From: Stutzerimonas decontaminans
GTDB taxonomy: Bacteria > Pseudomonadota > Gammaproteobacteria > Pseudomonadales > Pseudomonadaceae
Direction of reading: 5' to 3'
Assembly: GCF_000661915.1 (NCBI RefSeq)
Contig: NZ_CP007509.1
Coordinates: 682,001 to 746,000, forward strand
Length of the DNA stretch: 64,000 nucleotides
Part shown: piece after piece, positions 39,328 through 47,368 of the stretch
Numbering within the stretch: the first letter of the stretch is position 1
Layout of the letters: each line of letters begins with the position of its first letter
Translations under genes and position numbers: made by a program
Notes under the pieces: generated by a model
Databases searched by the model: none
What the model was told of the DNA's origin: nothing
What the model saw: only the letters and a program-made list of their open reading frames with translations

Positions 39328-40626
39328 TCACTGCTCCCGCGTCACCCGCCACACCACATTGGCCAGGTCATCGGCGACGATCAGCGCGCCGCGCGGGTCG
39401 ACGGTTACGCCGACCGGCCTGCCACGAGTCTTGCCGTCGTCGGTGCGAAAGCCTGTGGCGAAGTCGATCGGCTCACCCGCCGGGCGACCGTCGCGGAAGG
39501 GCACGAAGATCACCTTGTAGCCGACCGGGTCCTTGCGGTTCCAGCTGCCGTGCTCACCGATGAACACGCCTTGGGCGAACTGCTCACCCATGACATCCGA
39601 AGAGAAATCGAGGCCCAGTGCGGCCACGTGCGAGCCGAGGGCGTAGTCCGGCGTGATGCTGGCGGCGACCTTGTCCTTGTCCTGTGGTCGCACGCGGTCA
39701 TCGACGTTCTGCCCCCAGTAGGCGTAGGGCCAACCGTAGAAGCCGCCTTCCTTAACCGACGTCAGGTAATCCGGCACCAGGTCTTCGCCAAGTTCGTCGC
39801 GTTCGTTGACTACCGTCCACAACTGGCCGGTTTCCGGCTGTATCGCCATCGCGGTGGGGTTGCGCAGGCCGGTGGCGTAGGGCTTGTAGGCGCCGGATTC
39901 GGCGTTGACCTGCCAGACCATGGCGCGGTCGACCTCAGCTTCCATACCACGCTCGGTGATATTGCTGTTGGAGCCGATGCCGACATACAGGTAATGGCCG
40001 TCCGGGCTGATGGTCAGGGCTTTGGTCCAGTGGTGGTTGATCTCCGACGGCAGGTCCGCAACCTTGGTCGGTGCGCCGCTGGCCTCGGTCTGGCCGTCCT
40101 GATAGTCGAAGCGAACGAGTTCGTCCTGATTGGCGACGTACAGATTGCCGTCGTGGAAGGCCAGCCCATAGGGCGCGTTGAGGTCTTCGGCGAACACGGT
40201 CTGCAGTTCGTAGGTGCCGTCGCCGTCCGCATCGCGCAGCAGGGTCAGGCGGTTGCCGCTTTCCACCGAGGTGTTGCCCTTGGCCTTGAGATAGCCGGCG
40301 ATGACGTCCTTCGGCTTGAGCTTGGCTGCATTGCCGCCACGCCCCTCGGCGACGAGGATGTCGCCGTTGGGCAGGACAAGCGTCTGGCGGGGAATCTTCA
40401 GATCGGTAGCGATCGCCGTCACGCTGAAACCGTCCGGCACGGTGGGTACCTGATCGCCCCAGGGGGTTGGCTCGGCGATCTTCATGCTGGGCAGCAGACC
40501 ACGTTCCGGCTCGGGCAGCTTGGGATTCGTCCCGTAATGCTGGGCGGAGTCCTGCTCGCCACCGCACGCACTCAGCAGAACGGCCATGGCCAGGGCGGTC
40601 AGTGCGCTTGAGCTTGAATGCTTCAT
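39328..40626 (-). CDS. PQQ-dependent sugar dehydrogenase/L-sorbosone dehydrogenase-like lipoprotein
   Basis: A 432-aa protein with a lipoprotein signal (lipobox LSAC, acylated C21) and a six-bladed beta-propeller of the GSDH/sorbosone dehydrogenase family: VPDGFSVTAIATDLKIPRQTLVLPNGDILVAEGRGG, LNAPYGLAFHDGNLYVAN, GLRNPTAMAIQPETGQLWTVVNERDELG, FIGEHGSWNRKDPVGYKV and RPVGVTVDPRGALIVADD. It would act in the periplasm, oxidising a sugar or alcohol with PQQ, although the cofactor is inferred. Its start overlaps the stop of the upstream DUF2231 gene by four bases. Confidence 0.85.
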   Translation of the reverse strand: MKHSSSSALTALAMAVLLSACGGEQDSAQHYGTNPKLPEPERGLLPSMKIAEPTPWGDQVPTVPDGFSVTAIATDLKIPRQTLVLPNGDILVAEGRGGNAAKLKPKDVIAGYLKAKGNTSVESGNRLTLLRDADGDGTYELQTVFAEDLNAPYGLAFHDGNLYVANQDELVRFDYQDGQTEASGAPTKVADLPSEINHHWTKALTISPDGHYLYVGIGSNSNITERGMEAEVDRAMVWQVNAESGAYKPYATGLRNPTAMAIQPETGQLWTVVNERDELGEDLVPDYLTSVKEGGFYGWPYAYWGQNVDDRVRPQDKDKVAASITPDYALGSHVAALGLDFSSDVMGEQFAQGVFIGEHGSWNRKDPVGYKVIFVPFRDGRPAGEPIDFATGFRTDDGKTRGRPVGVTVDPRGALIVADDLANVVWRVTREQ

Positions 40627-41072
40627 GCCTCACCTCCGTCGCGCAGGTTGCTCAGGCCGATCCAGGTTGCAGCGCAGGCCAGCAGCGTGACGATCACCGA
40701 CAGCACCAGGCCCTGCGGCATCGTTGCCCAGGCGTCCTTGGCGTGCTCCAGCGCATTGATAAAACCCAGCAGCCAGGTCGCCAGCAGGAGTGCGAAGTAG
40801 ACCAGTGGTCGCCCTTTCCTGTGCTGGGCGCGGATCAGGTTCACTACGGCGAACAGCAACGCCAGGCCGCAGAACACCAGCCCGCCGGCGATCAGCCAGG
40901 CTGAGAAGTTGCTCCACTGGATTTCATAGGTCTTGAAGTAGGCGATGTCGCTCAGCATGGCGCCAAGGAATAGCGGTACGGTGCCGCCGAGCAACGTCCC
41001 ATGCAGCGGGCTCGGTACGTGGCGGGAGATGCTGTGCGTGGTAGTTTGGGTGCGGTGGGTGATAACGGTCAC
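40623..41072 (-). CDS. DUF2231 membrane protein
   Basis: A 149-aa protein with four membrane helices (GTVPLFLGAMLSDIAYF, FSAWLIAGGLVFCGLALLFAVV, LVYFALLLATWLLGFINALEH, GLVLSVIVTLLACAATWIGLSNL). DUF2231 proteins are small membrane partners of periplasmic redox enzymes; with the sorbosone-dehydrogenase-like lipoprotein translated from an overlapping ATGA, it may anchor or link it to quinones. That link is inference from coupling. Confidence 0.8.
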   Translation of the reverse strand: MTVITHRTQTTTHSISRHVPSPLHGTLLGGTVPLFLGAMLSDIAYFKTYEIQWSNFSAWLIAGGLVFCGLALLFAVVNLIRAQHRKGRPLVYFALLLATWLLGFINALEHAKDAWATMPQGLVLSVIVTLLACAATWIGLSNLRDGGEA

Positions 41073-41279
41073 GTAGGTATCCTCATCGCTTGAGACCTGA
41101 CCTCATGCTCGGCGCGGATGCGCTGGCGGCCGGGATCGCTCTGGCTGTGCTTTAAAGGGGATCGTGACGGCGCGGGGTTAGTTCACTGCCGATGGACAGC
41201 CGGGTGTTCGTTGCAACGGGGAGGCATTGACGCAGGAGAGAGTACTGACGCAGCGGCGAGGCTAGCGCTGCGCGGTTAG

Positions 41280-42836
41280 TCAGGCTTCGCTGTCGACCAG
41301 TGCGACGTTCTCGCGGCCCTGTTGCTTGACCCGGTACATGGCGCGATCGGCTGCTGCCAGCAATTCGTCGAGAGACTCGCCGTCGTCGGGGCACAGGGCA
41401 ATGCCGATGCTGCAGGACACCCGCTGCTCGCCGGCGTCGGTTTCAATGGGCATGCTGATCGCCTGCAGTAGCTTGCGACCGGCGGCTTCAGCGTCAACGG
41501 CGCTGGGAATATCCCTGACCAGTACGACGAACTCGTCACCGCCGTAGCGCGCGGCAGTGTCATACACGCGAATGGCCTGGCGCATGTGCTCAGTGACGGC
41601 GATCAGCACCTGGTCGCCAACTTTGTGACCGAAGCGATCATTGGTTTCCTTGAAACGATCCAGATCGACGACCATCACGGCAAAGGGTGTTCCGTGTCGC
41701 TGCATGAACGCGTAGGCCTCGGCGAAACGGTCTGCCAGCAGCTGACGGTTGGGTAGCCGGGTCAGCGCATCGTGAGTGGCCAGGTAGCTGGAACGCTGAT
41801 ATTCGCGCTCTACCATCGCGGTGGTGCGGTAGTGGCGCAGCAACACGGCCGGCAACAGCGCCAGCACGGCGATCAGGATCAGCAGGACGGTCAGCGTTTC
41901 CCGAGTCAGTACGTTGCCCATACGCAGCTGGCGCTCGAGAATCAACGTGGTCGGCTGCGAGCGGCTGCCGATCTCGACGCGCTCCGTCAGGCGCGGTAGC
42001 AACAGGCGATCTAACGGGCTTGCCGGCGCAGGCTCGGTCGAGAGTAGTTGGCTCGGTGCGCCGACGTCGCTATCGAGAAACGCCTCGATGCGTAGCTGCC
42101 GATCCACATCCATGGCAAGCACGGCCTGTTGCAAGGCGTCTGTTTTCATCAGCAGCAGGGCGACCATGCTGCTGCCGAAGAAGTTGGGGCCGGCGCCTGG
42201 GCGAGGTGACTCGGGACGGCTCACCGACTGCAGCAGGATGTAGGCGTTGCCGCCCTCGTACAGGGCGAATGTCGGCGAAGCGACCGGGCGCCTGGTTTGC
42301 CGGCTCCGGGCCAGCGCATGGGACAGGTGCCCGACTGTCTCCAGCCGGACACCATAGATGGTGCTGGCCTGTACCAGCTGCGGGTACATGAACAGCACCG
42401 GCCAGGTTTCGCTCAAGGGCAGCTGCACGTGCACAGGCTGCCGTGTCGGGCTGGGAAATTCCTTGAGCCTGAAGTCGGCGCGCCAGCTGAGGCGCAGCAG
42501 CTCCTCGAAGGCGTATTGCTCGGCCAGAGGAACGCCGCGGGCGACTTCGAGCATGTAGACCTGCGGATAGGCCGTGACTACAGCTTCTGCATAGCGCGCC
42601 GCAGCGGCCTCGTCGCTTTGATCCACGGCTTGGAGGAATGCCGAGAAGCCTGCCAGAACGGCCTCATTGGTATCGAGCTGGTGGCGTATCACGGCGGAGA
42701 CGTTCTGCACCTGCTGCGCGAAGCGGGCGTCCCAGCGCTGGATTTCCGAAAGAAGGAGCAACTGAGCGGAGACACCGACCAGCAGCAGGGACAACAGGAT
42801 GAAGCCTGCAAAAGAGCGTCGGCGTCTGGTCAGCAT
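41280..42836 (-). CDS. Membrane-bound diguanylate cyclase with a large periplasmic sensor
   Basis: Makes cyclic di-GMP. The 518-aa protein has two membrane helices (about 8-28 and 322-344) around a roughly 290-residue periplasmic region resembling CHASE-type sensors. The GGDEF domain is intact: YGGDEFVVL preceded by RVYD exactly five residues upstream, an RxxD inhibitory site, so product feedback is expected. No EAL domain follows. Ligand unknown. Its gene is divergent from the oxygenase-importer operon 435 bp away. Confidence 0.9.
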   Translation of the reverse strand: MLTRRRRSFAGFILLSLLLVGVSAQLLLLSEIQRWDARFAQQVQNVSAVIRHQLDTNEAVLAGFSAFLQAVDQSDEAAAARYAEAVVTAYPQVYMLEVARGVPLAEQYAFEELLRLSWRADFRLKEFPSPTRQPVHVQLPLSETWPVLFMYPQLVQASTIYGVRLETVGHLSHALARSRQTRRPVASPTFALYEGGNAYILLQSVSRPESPRPGAGPNFFGSSMVALLLMKTDALQQAVLAMDVDRQLRIEAFLDSDVGAPSQLLSTEPAPASPLDRLLLPRLTERVEIGSRSQPTTLILERQLRMGNVLTRETLTVLLILIAVLALLPAVLLRHYRTTAMVEREYQRSSYLATHDALTRLPNRQLLADRFAEAYAFMQRHGTPFAVMVVDLDRFKETNDRFGHKVGDQVLIAVTEHMRQAIRVYDTAARYGGDEFVVLVRDIPSAVDAEAAGRKLLQAISMPIETDAGEQRVSCSIGIALCPDDGESLDELLAAADRAMYRVKQQGRENVALVDSEA

Positions 42837-43036
42837 CGTTCCTTCTCTCTCCCGAGGGCTGCGCGCGGGCTCTGTAGGCAGTCCTTTACGCCCTGTTGCG
42901 TCAGGCTACCGATGCGTGGCCTGGATCTCTCCGGTTTCTGCGGTCAGAACCACAGGCGGTGCGTCACGCTAGCAAATGGCCATTGGGCGGTCTAGCACAT
43001 CGGGCGAACTGCTATCGGGCACGCTTTCGTATCGCG

Positions 43037-43053
43037 CGCACAAACCAAGTGCT
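43037..43053 (+). promoter_or_regulatory. Candidate NtrC binding site of the oxygenase-importer operon
   Basis: CGCACA-N5-AGTGCT, that is GCAC-N7-GTGC, inside a 40-bp block (43035-43074) that matches 28746-28785 (minus strand) upstream of rutA at 33 of 40 positions by eye. It is about 80-90 bp upstream of the sigma-54 element. Confidence 0.6.
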
Positions 43054-43059
43054 CCAAAC

Positions 43060-43075
43060 CAGACCATTTGATCCG
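43060..43075. promoter_or_regulatory. RutR-like box of the oxygenase-importer operon
   Basis: CAGACCA-TT-TGATCCG against TTGACCA-NN-TGGTCAA; the left half GACCA is exact, the right half has one inner mismatch (TGATC for TGGTC). It lies at the same place in the conserved block as the rut operator. Confidence 0.5.
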
Positions 43076-43103
43076 TTTTTTTCTCATCGCAAACGCTAAG
43101 TGG

Positions 43104-43128
43104 CTGATCCATAAGCGAATCGGATCAG
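43104..43128. repeat. Inverted repeat immediately upstream of the sigma-54 element
   Basis: CTGATCC (43104-43110) and GGATCAG (43122-43128), 11 bp apart. The left part, TGATYCAWAAGC, is also found at the same distance from the -24 element upstream of rutA, although the right arms differ. It might be a regulator or IHF-related site. Confidence 0.45.
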
Positions 43129-43144
43129 TGGCACGCTTCCTGCT
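43129..43144 (+). promoter_or_regulatory. Sigma-54 (-24/-12) promoter of the oxygenase-importer operon
   Basis: TGGCACG-N4-CTGCT, 11 of 12 consensus positions with GG-N10-GC spacing. It lies 127 bp upstream of the oxygenase ATG and 55 bp after the conserved NtrC/RutR block, the same gap as at rutA. Confidence 0.7.
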
Positions 43145-43271
43145 CTTTCCTCGCTGTCGCTCTCGCGTGCAAACGCAGCGACCGGCCCGCTGCGGCATGC
43201 ATACAGAGAAGCGCCCGCGCCATCGGCGAAGCGCTCAGGTTTCAGTCTTGCGTTCGAGGAGTGCGTCATCC

Positions 43272-44282
43272 ATGACTCTGCAATACGTTCCCGTCATCGA
43301 CCTGGCGCCATACTTCGCCGGTACACCGGAGGGCAAAGCCCAGGTGGCCAAGGCCGTGGACCAGGCCTGTCGCGACATCGGTTTTCTGGTCATCACCAAC
43401 CACCAGATCCCCACTGAATTGATCGAGCGCGTGTCGCGGCTGACGCGGCAATTCTTCGCCTTGCCGTTGCCGGAAAAGCGCAAGGTCGACCGGCCCAGCC
43501 CGGAAATGGTGCGCGGCTACAGCGCCATTGCCGAAGAGAGTCTGTCGTATTCGATGGAGGAGGCCGCACCCGGCGATCTCAAGGAATCCTTTTCCATCGG
43601 GCCCAGCGATGTGCCGGATGAGGACTACTACCGTTGCGCCGCAGCCGGCCCGCATTTCGCGCCGAACGTCTGGCCCACCGGCATCGAAGGCTTCGAGCAG
43701 GCTTACCGCGAGTACTTCGCGGCCATGAGTGAGCTGGCGCAGGCGCTGATGCGCATCTTCGCCCTGGCGCTGGAGCTGCCGGAAACCTTCTTCGACGACA
43801 AGATCGACAAGCACATCAGCATGTTCCGCAGCCTCAGCTACCCGGACGTGAAGGGCGCGGTCGAACCCGGGCAATTGCGCGCAAGCGCCCACACCGATTA
43901 CGGCAGCCTGACCATCGTCAAGCCGGACAACGCGCTGGGCGGCCTGCAGGCGCGCAACCGCCAGGGCGAGTGGGTGGACGTGCCCTATGTGGAGAATGGA
44001 TTCGCCGTGAACATCGGTGACCTGATGATGCAGTGGACCAACGATCAGTGGATTTCCACGCTGCATCGGGTGGTCAACCCGCCGGCCGACAGCCCGGCCG
44101 ACAACGGCCGGCAGTCGCTGGTGTTCTTCCACCAACCCAACTATGACGCGCTGATCGAGTGCCTGCCGGGATGCCTGAGCGAGGGCGAAGCGCCACGCCA
44201 TGCGCCGGTCACCTCCGGCGACAACCTGCTCTCCAAGTTCGTCAAGCAGACCACCTTCGGCAAAGGCCTGGAGGTCGCATGA
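43272..44282 (+). CDS. 2-oxoglutarate/Fe(II) oxygenase of the isopenicillin N synthase family
   Basis: A 336-aa cytosolic non-haem iron enzyme. N-terminal DIOX_N part VPVIDLAPYFAGTPEGKAQVAKAVDQACRDIGFLVITNH; iron ligands H207 and D209 (SAHTDYGSLT) and H265 (STLHRVVNP), with R280-x-S282 (GRQSLVF) for the 2-oxoglutarate carboxylate. Fungal thymine-7-hydroxylase, plant 2OG enzymes and IPNS share this fold. ATG 43272 starts the conserved region; the open frame from 43068 is rejected. First gene of a tightly coupled operon with a VOC gene (4-base overlap) and a BMP-type importer, behind a rut-like promoter, so a nucleobase or nucleoside is the likely substrate (inference). Confidence 0.9.
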   Translation: MTLQYVPVIDLAPYFAGTPEGKAQVAKAVDQACRDIGFLVITNHQIPTELIERVSRLTRQFFALPLPEKRKVDRPSPEMVRGYSAIAEESLSYSMEEAAPGDLKESFSIGPSDVPDEDYYRCAAAGPHFAPNVWPTGIEGFEQAYREYFAAMSELAQALMRIFALALELPETFFDDKIDKHISMFRSLSYPDVKGAVEPGQLRASAHTDYGSLTIVKPDNALGGLQARNRQGEWVDVPYVENGFAVNIGDLMMQWTNDQWISTLHRVVNPPADSPADNGRQSLVFFHQPNYDALIECLPGCLSEGEAPRHAPVTSGDNLLSKFVKQTTFGKGLEVA

Positions 44283-44665
44283 GCACGCTGTCCTACGTCA
44301 ACGTCTTCGCGCGGGACATCGAGGCGCTGAGCGGGTTTTACCGCGAGCTGTTCGGCTTCACGAACATCCCCGAGATCGCCTCGCCGATCTTTCGCGGGCT
44401 GGATACCGGCAAGAGCTGCATCGGCTTCAACGCGCCGGAAGCCTACGAACTGCTGCATCTGGACGAATTCGCCGACACCCGCGGCTGCAAGTTCCTGCTG
44501 AACATCGACGTCGACTCGAAAGATGAGGTCGACCGCCTGGTGCCTATTGCCGTCGCGATGGGCGCGACGCTGATCAAGGCGCCCTACGAAACCTATTACC
44601 ACTGGTATCAGGCGGTGCTGCTGGACCCGGAAAACAACGTGTTTCGCATCAACCACATGCTTTGA
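44279..44665 (+). CDS. VOC-family protein in the oxygenase-importer operon
   Basis: A 128-aa glyoxalase/bleomycin-resistance-fold protein: STLSYVNVFARDIEALSGFYRELFGFTNIPEIASPIFRGLDTGKSCIGFNAPEAYELL and a C-terminal HWYQAVLLDPENNVFRINHML. Its ATG overlaps the oxygenase stop (ATGA), so the two are made together and may act on the same compound. The usual metal ligands are not all evident. Reaction unknown. Confidence 0.82.
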   Translation: MSTLSYVNVFARDIEALSGFYRELFGFTNIPEIASPIFRGLDTGKSCIGFNAPEAYELLHLDEFADTRGCKFLLNIDVDSKDEVDRLVPIAVAMGATLIKAPYETYYHWYQAVLLDPENNVFRINHML

Positions 44666-44690
44666 CGTGCCAACCTCAGGAAGACCAAAA

Positions 44691-45794
44691 ATGCTCAATC
44701 AGATGAAACGGACCTTGTGTGCGGCGGTGGCTCTCGGCCTGGCGACGACTGTTGGCGCCGCCGCGGCGCAGGAAGGGCAGGGGCTGACCCTCGATAAACC
44801 GGCGAAGATCGCCATGCTCTACATCAGCCCGCGCAATGACGGTGGCTGGACCCAGGCCTTCGACGAGGCGCGGCAGAAGCTCGAAACCGAGCTTGATACC
44901 AAGATCCAGTACGTCGAGAGCGTGCCGGAGAATGCCTCTTCGATCCGCCCGGCCGTGGACCGGCTGATCCAGCGTGGCGCCAACGTCATCATCGGCACCG
45001 CCTTCGGCTATTCCGATACCTTCAAGGAGCTGGCCGACAAGTATCCGGGCGTGGCCTTCCTCAACGGCTCGGGCACCACCAACAGCGGCAACCTCGAATC
45101 CTTCTACGGGCGCACCTACGAGAGCCAGTACCTGTGCGGCATGGCCGCGGGCGCGGCGTCGAAGACCGGCAAGCTCGGCTTCGTCGCGGCCAACCCCTTT
45201 GGCCAGGTGAACTGGACGGTCAACGCCTTCGCCCTCGGCGCCCAGCAGATCAACCCGGACGCCACGGTCACCGTGGTCTACACCGGCGCCTGGAACGATC
45301 CGGTCAAGGAACGCGCCGCCGCGATGGCGCTGATCGATTCCGGTGCTGATGTGCTCGGCCAGCACGTCGACAGCCCGACGCCGCAGATCGTCGCCCAGGA
45401 GCGCGGCGTGCACGGCACCGGGCACCACCGCGACATGCGCGAATTCGCCCCGGACGCCACCGTCTGCTCCTCGGTCTGGGTGTGGGACAAGTTCCTCGCG
45501 CCGGAGCTGAAGAAGATCAGCACCGGCAACTGGACGCCGCCGGAGAACGGCGCGCTGCTGTCCATGGCCGAAGGCGGCACCGATGCAGCCTGCTGTGGAC
45601 CTGCGGTTTCCGAAGCGGACAAGGCCAAGATCATGGCCGCCCGCGAAGAGCTGCTCAAAGGCGAGAAGAAGATCTACGCCGGGCCGATGCTCGACCGTGA
45701 CGGCACCGAGCGCATCGCCGCTGGCGAGGTCATGGCCGACCCCGCACTGTGGCAGATGGACTGGTTCGTTAAAGGAGTGATCACTCAGCAATGA
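44691..45794 (+). CDS. BMP-family substrate-binding protein of a nucleobase/nucleoside-type ABC importer
   Basis: A 367-aa periplasmic binding protein with a signal peptidase I signal (MLNQMKRTLCAAVALGLATTVGAAAAQEG) and no lipobox. The BMP/Med/PnrA fold is seen in AKIAMLYISPRNDGGWTQAFDEARQKLETEL, YVESVPEN, VIIGTAFGYSDTFKELADKYPGVAFLNGSGT, YESQYLCGMAAGAASKTGKLGFV and VLGQHVDSPTPQIVAQERG. Relatives bind purine or pyrimidine nucleosides or other heterocycles. A ribosome site (AGGAAGA) precedes ATG 44691, 25 bp after the VOC gene. Confidence 0.92.
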   Translation: MLNQMKRTLCAAVALGLATTVGAAAAQEGQGLTLDKPAKIAMLYISPRNDGGWTQAFDEARQKLETELDTKIQYVESVPENASSIRPAVDRLIQRGANVIIGTAFGYSDTFKELADKYPGVAFLNGSGTTNSGNLESFYGRTYESQYLCGMAAGAASKTGKLGFVAANPFGQVNWTVNAFALGAQQINPDATVTVVYTGAWNDPVKERAAAMALIDSGADVLGQHVDSPTPQIVAQERGVHGTGHHRDMREFAPDATVCSSVWVWDKFLAPELKKISTGNWTPPENGALLSMAEGGTDAACCGPAVSEADKAKIMAAREELLKGEKKIYAGPMLDRDGTERIAAGEVMADPALWQMDWFVKGVITQQ

Positions 45795-47368
45795 GCAACC
45801 TGAACGCGATCCAGCTGACCGGGGTGAGCAAGTCGTTCGACGGCTTCATGGCCCTGTCCCAGGCGGACTTCACCGCCAAATGGGGCGAAGTGCACGCGCT
45901 GCTCGGCGAGAACGGCGCGGGCAAGTCCTCGCTGATGAATATCGCCGCCGGCCTCTACGCACCGGAAAGCGGATCGCTGTTGATCGACGACAACCCGGTG
46001 CGCCTTAGCGGCCCGCGGGATGCGAGTCGCTACCACATCGGCATGGTTCACCAGCATTTCAAGCTGGTGAAGCCATTCACGGTTGCCGAGAACATCCTGC
46101 TCGGCTTGCCCGAGCAGCCCGGCAACAAAAGCTTCAACGGCAGCCACCGCCAACGCCTCAGCGCGCTGGAGGCACAGATAACGGAAAAGGCGGCTGAGCT
46201 GGGCTTTGTTATCGACCCGCGCAAGACCACCGAGTCGCTCTCGGTAGCCGAGCAGCAACGGGTAGAAATTCTCAAGGTGCTGCTGGCTGGCGCGCGGATC
46301 CTGATCCTCGACGAGCCGACCGCGGTACTCACCGATCAGGAAGCCGAGCGCCTGCTGGAAACGGTGCGTGCCTTTGCCCGTCAGGGCGCGGCGGTGATCC
46401 TGGTCACCCACAAGATGAGCGACGTGAAGCGCTTTGCCGACCGCGTCACCGTGATGCGCGGCGGGCGCACCATCCAGACCCTCGATCCGCAAATGGTCTC
46501 GGTGCCCGAGCTGGTTCGCCTGACCGTGGGTGAATCGGCGCCGGCCAGCGAATACCAGCCAGCGACACCGGGCGAGATACGCCTGCAGGTGCGGGATCTC
46601 AGGTCGACCGGCGCGGGCGGGCATGGCGCACTCAATGGCGTGACCCTGAGCCTGCGAGCTGGCGAGATCTACGGGATCGCCGGTGTAGGCGGCAATGGCC
46701 AGAGCGAGTTGGCCAACGTGTTGATGGGGCTTCCGGAGCGCTGCGAAGGCGCGTTGGAATTGACCGGCTTCGGTGACTTGCGTCGGGCCAGCCCGGAACA
46801 GCGCCGGGAGCTGCGCATCGCCTCGATTCCAGCCGACCGCTACGGCACCGCGCTGGCTGGTGAGCTGTCGGTGGCGGAGAACTTCGGTGTCGGGCAGATC
46901 CACAGCGGGCGCTATGGCTCGTTCTTCAATCTGCGGCGCAAGCGTCTGGAGGCCGAGGCCGCCGATGCGGTGGCCGGTTTCGATGTACAGGGTGTGCGCT
47001 CGCTGAAACAGAAGGCCGCGCTGCTTTCCGGCGGCAACGCACAGAAGCTGGTGATCGCCCGCGAATTCTCCCGCGACCCGCAACTGGTGCTGGTGCACAG
47101 CCCCAGCCGTGGCCTCGACGTGCGCGCCACCGCCGCGGTGCATGCCCGGCTGCGTGCGGCGCGGGATGCCGGCGCGGCGGTGCTGGTAATCAGCGAGGAC
47201 CTCGATGAGGTGCTGGCCTTGGCCGATCGCATCGGCGTCATGAATGCCGGGCGCATCGTCGCGGAATTCGACCGGCCGGCGGATCGTCAGGCCATTGGTA
47301 GGGCGATGGTCAGCCATGCAGAGCCGGGCGATGGTGAGTTGAATCTAGAAGGGGTAAGCCATGAATGA
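45791..47368 (+). CDS. ABC importer ATP-binding protein (double ATPase, NupO/RbsA-like)
   Basis: A 525-aa duplicated ATPase. First half: Walker A GENGAGKSSLMNI (about 38-50), signature LSVAEQQRVEILKVL and Walker B ILILDEPTAVLT. Second half: degenerate Walker A-like GVGGNGQSELANVLMG, signature LSGGNAQKLVIAREF and LVLVHSPSRGLDVRA; the substitution of LHSPS/VHSP for DEP in the second Walker B is common in sugar/nucleoside importers of this type. The start overlaps the binding-protein gene by four bases. Confidence 0.94.
   Translation: MSNLNAIQLTGVSKSFDGFMALSQADFTAKWGEVHALLGENGAGKSSLMNIAAGLYAPESGSLLIDDNPVRLSGPRDASRYHIGMVHQHFKLVKPFTVAENILLGLPEQPGNKSFNGSHRQRLSALEAQITEKAAELGFVIDPRKTTESLSVAEQQRVEILKVLLAGARILILDEPTAVLTDQEAERLLETVRAFARQGAAVILVTHKMSDVKRFADRVTVMRGGRTIQTLDPQMVSVPELVRLTVGESAPASEYQPATPGEIRLQVRDLRSTGAGGHGALNGVTLSLRAGEIYGIAGVGGNGQSELANVLMGLPERCEGALELTGFGDLRRASPEQRRELRIASIPADRYGTALAGELSVAENFGVGQIHSGRYGSFFNLRRKRLEAEAADAVAGFDVQGVRSLKQKAALLSGGNAQKLVIAREFSRDPQLVLVHSPSRGLDVRATAAVHARLRAARDAGAAVLVISEDLDEVLALADRIGVMNAGRIVAEFDRPADRQAIGRAMVSHAEPGDGELNLEGVSHE

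Larger units (their letters stand above)
42837..43271. other. 435-bp divergent control region
   Basis: No gene seen. The half toward the oxygenase gene carries an NtrC-type dyad, a RutR-like box, a 7-bp inverted repeat and a sigma-54 element, listed separately. Part of this region (43035-43074) closely matches the region upstream of rutA. Nothing stands out between 42837 and 43030. Confidence 0.6.

Noticed and set aside
39137..39352. Possible 71-aa gene between the EamA and dehydrogenase genes
   Set aside because: No ribosome site, no similarity and composition unlike a real gene; part overlaps the adjacent gene end.
39277..40611. A 444-codon open frame on the plus strand opposite the sorbosone-dehydrogenase-like gene
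   Set aside because: Antisense shadow; the minus-strand gene has a lipobox and propeller motifs, while this frame has no recognised domain.
44691..45794. Binding protein as a lipoprotein (like many BMP proteins)
   Set aside because: The signal ends AAAAQEG without a Cys, so it is a soluble periplasmic protein.
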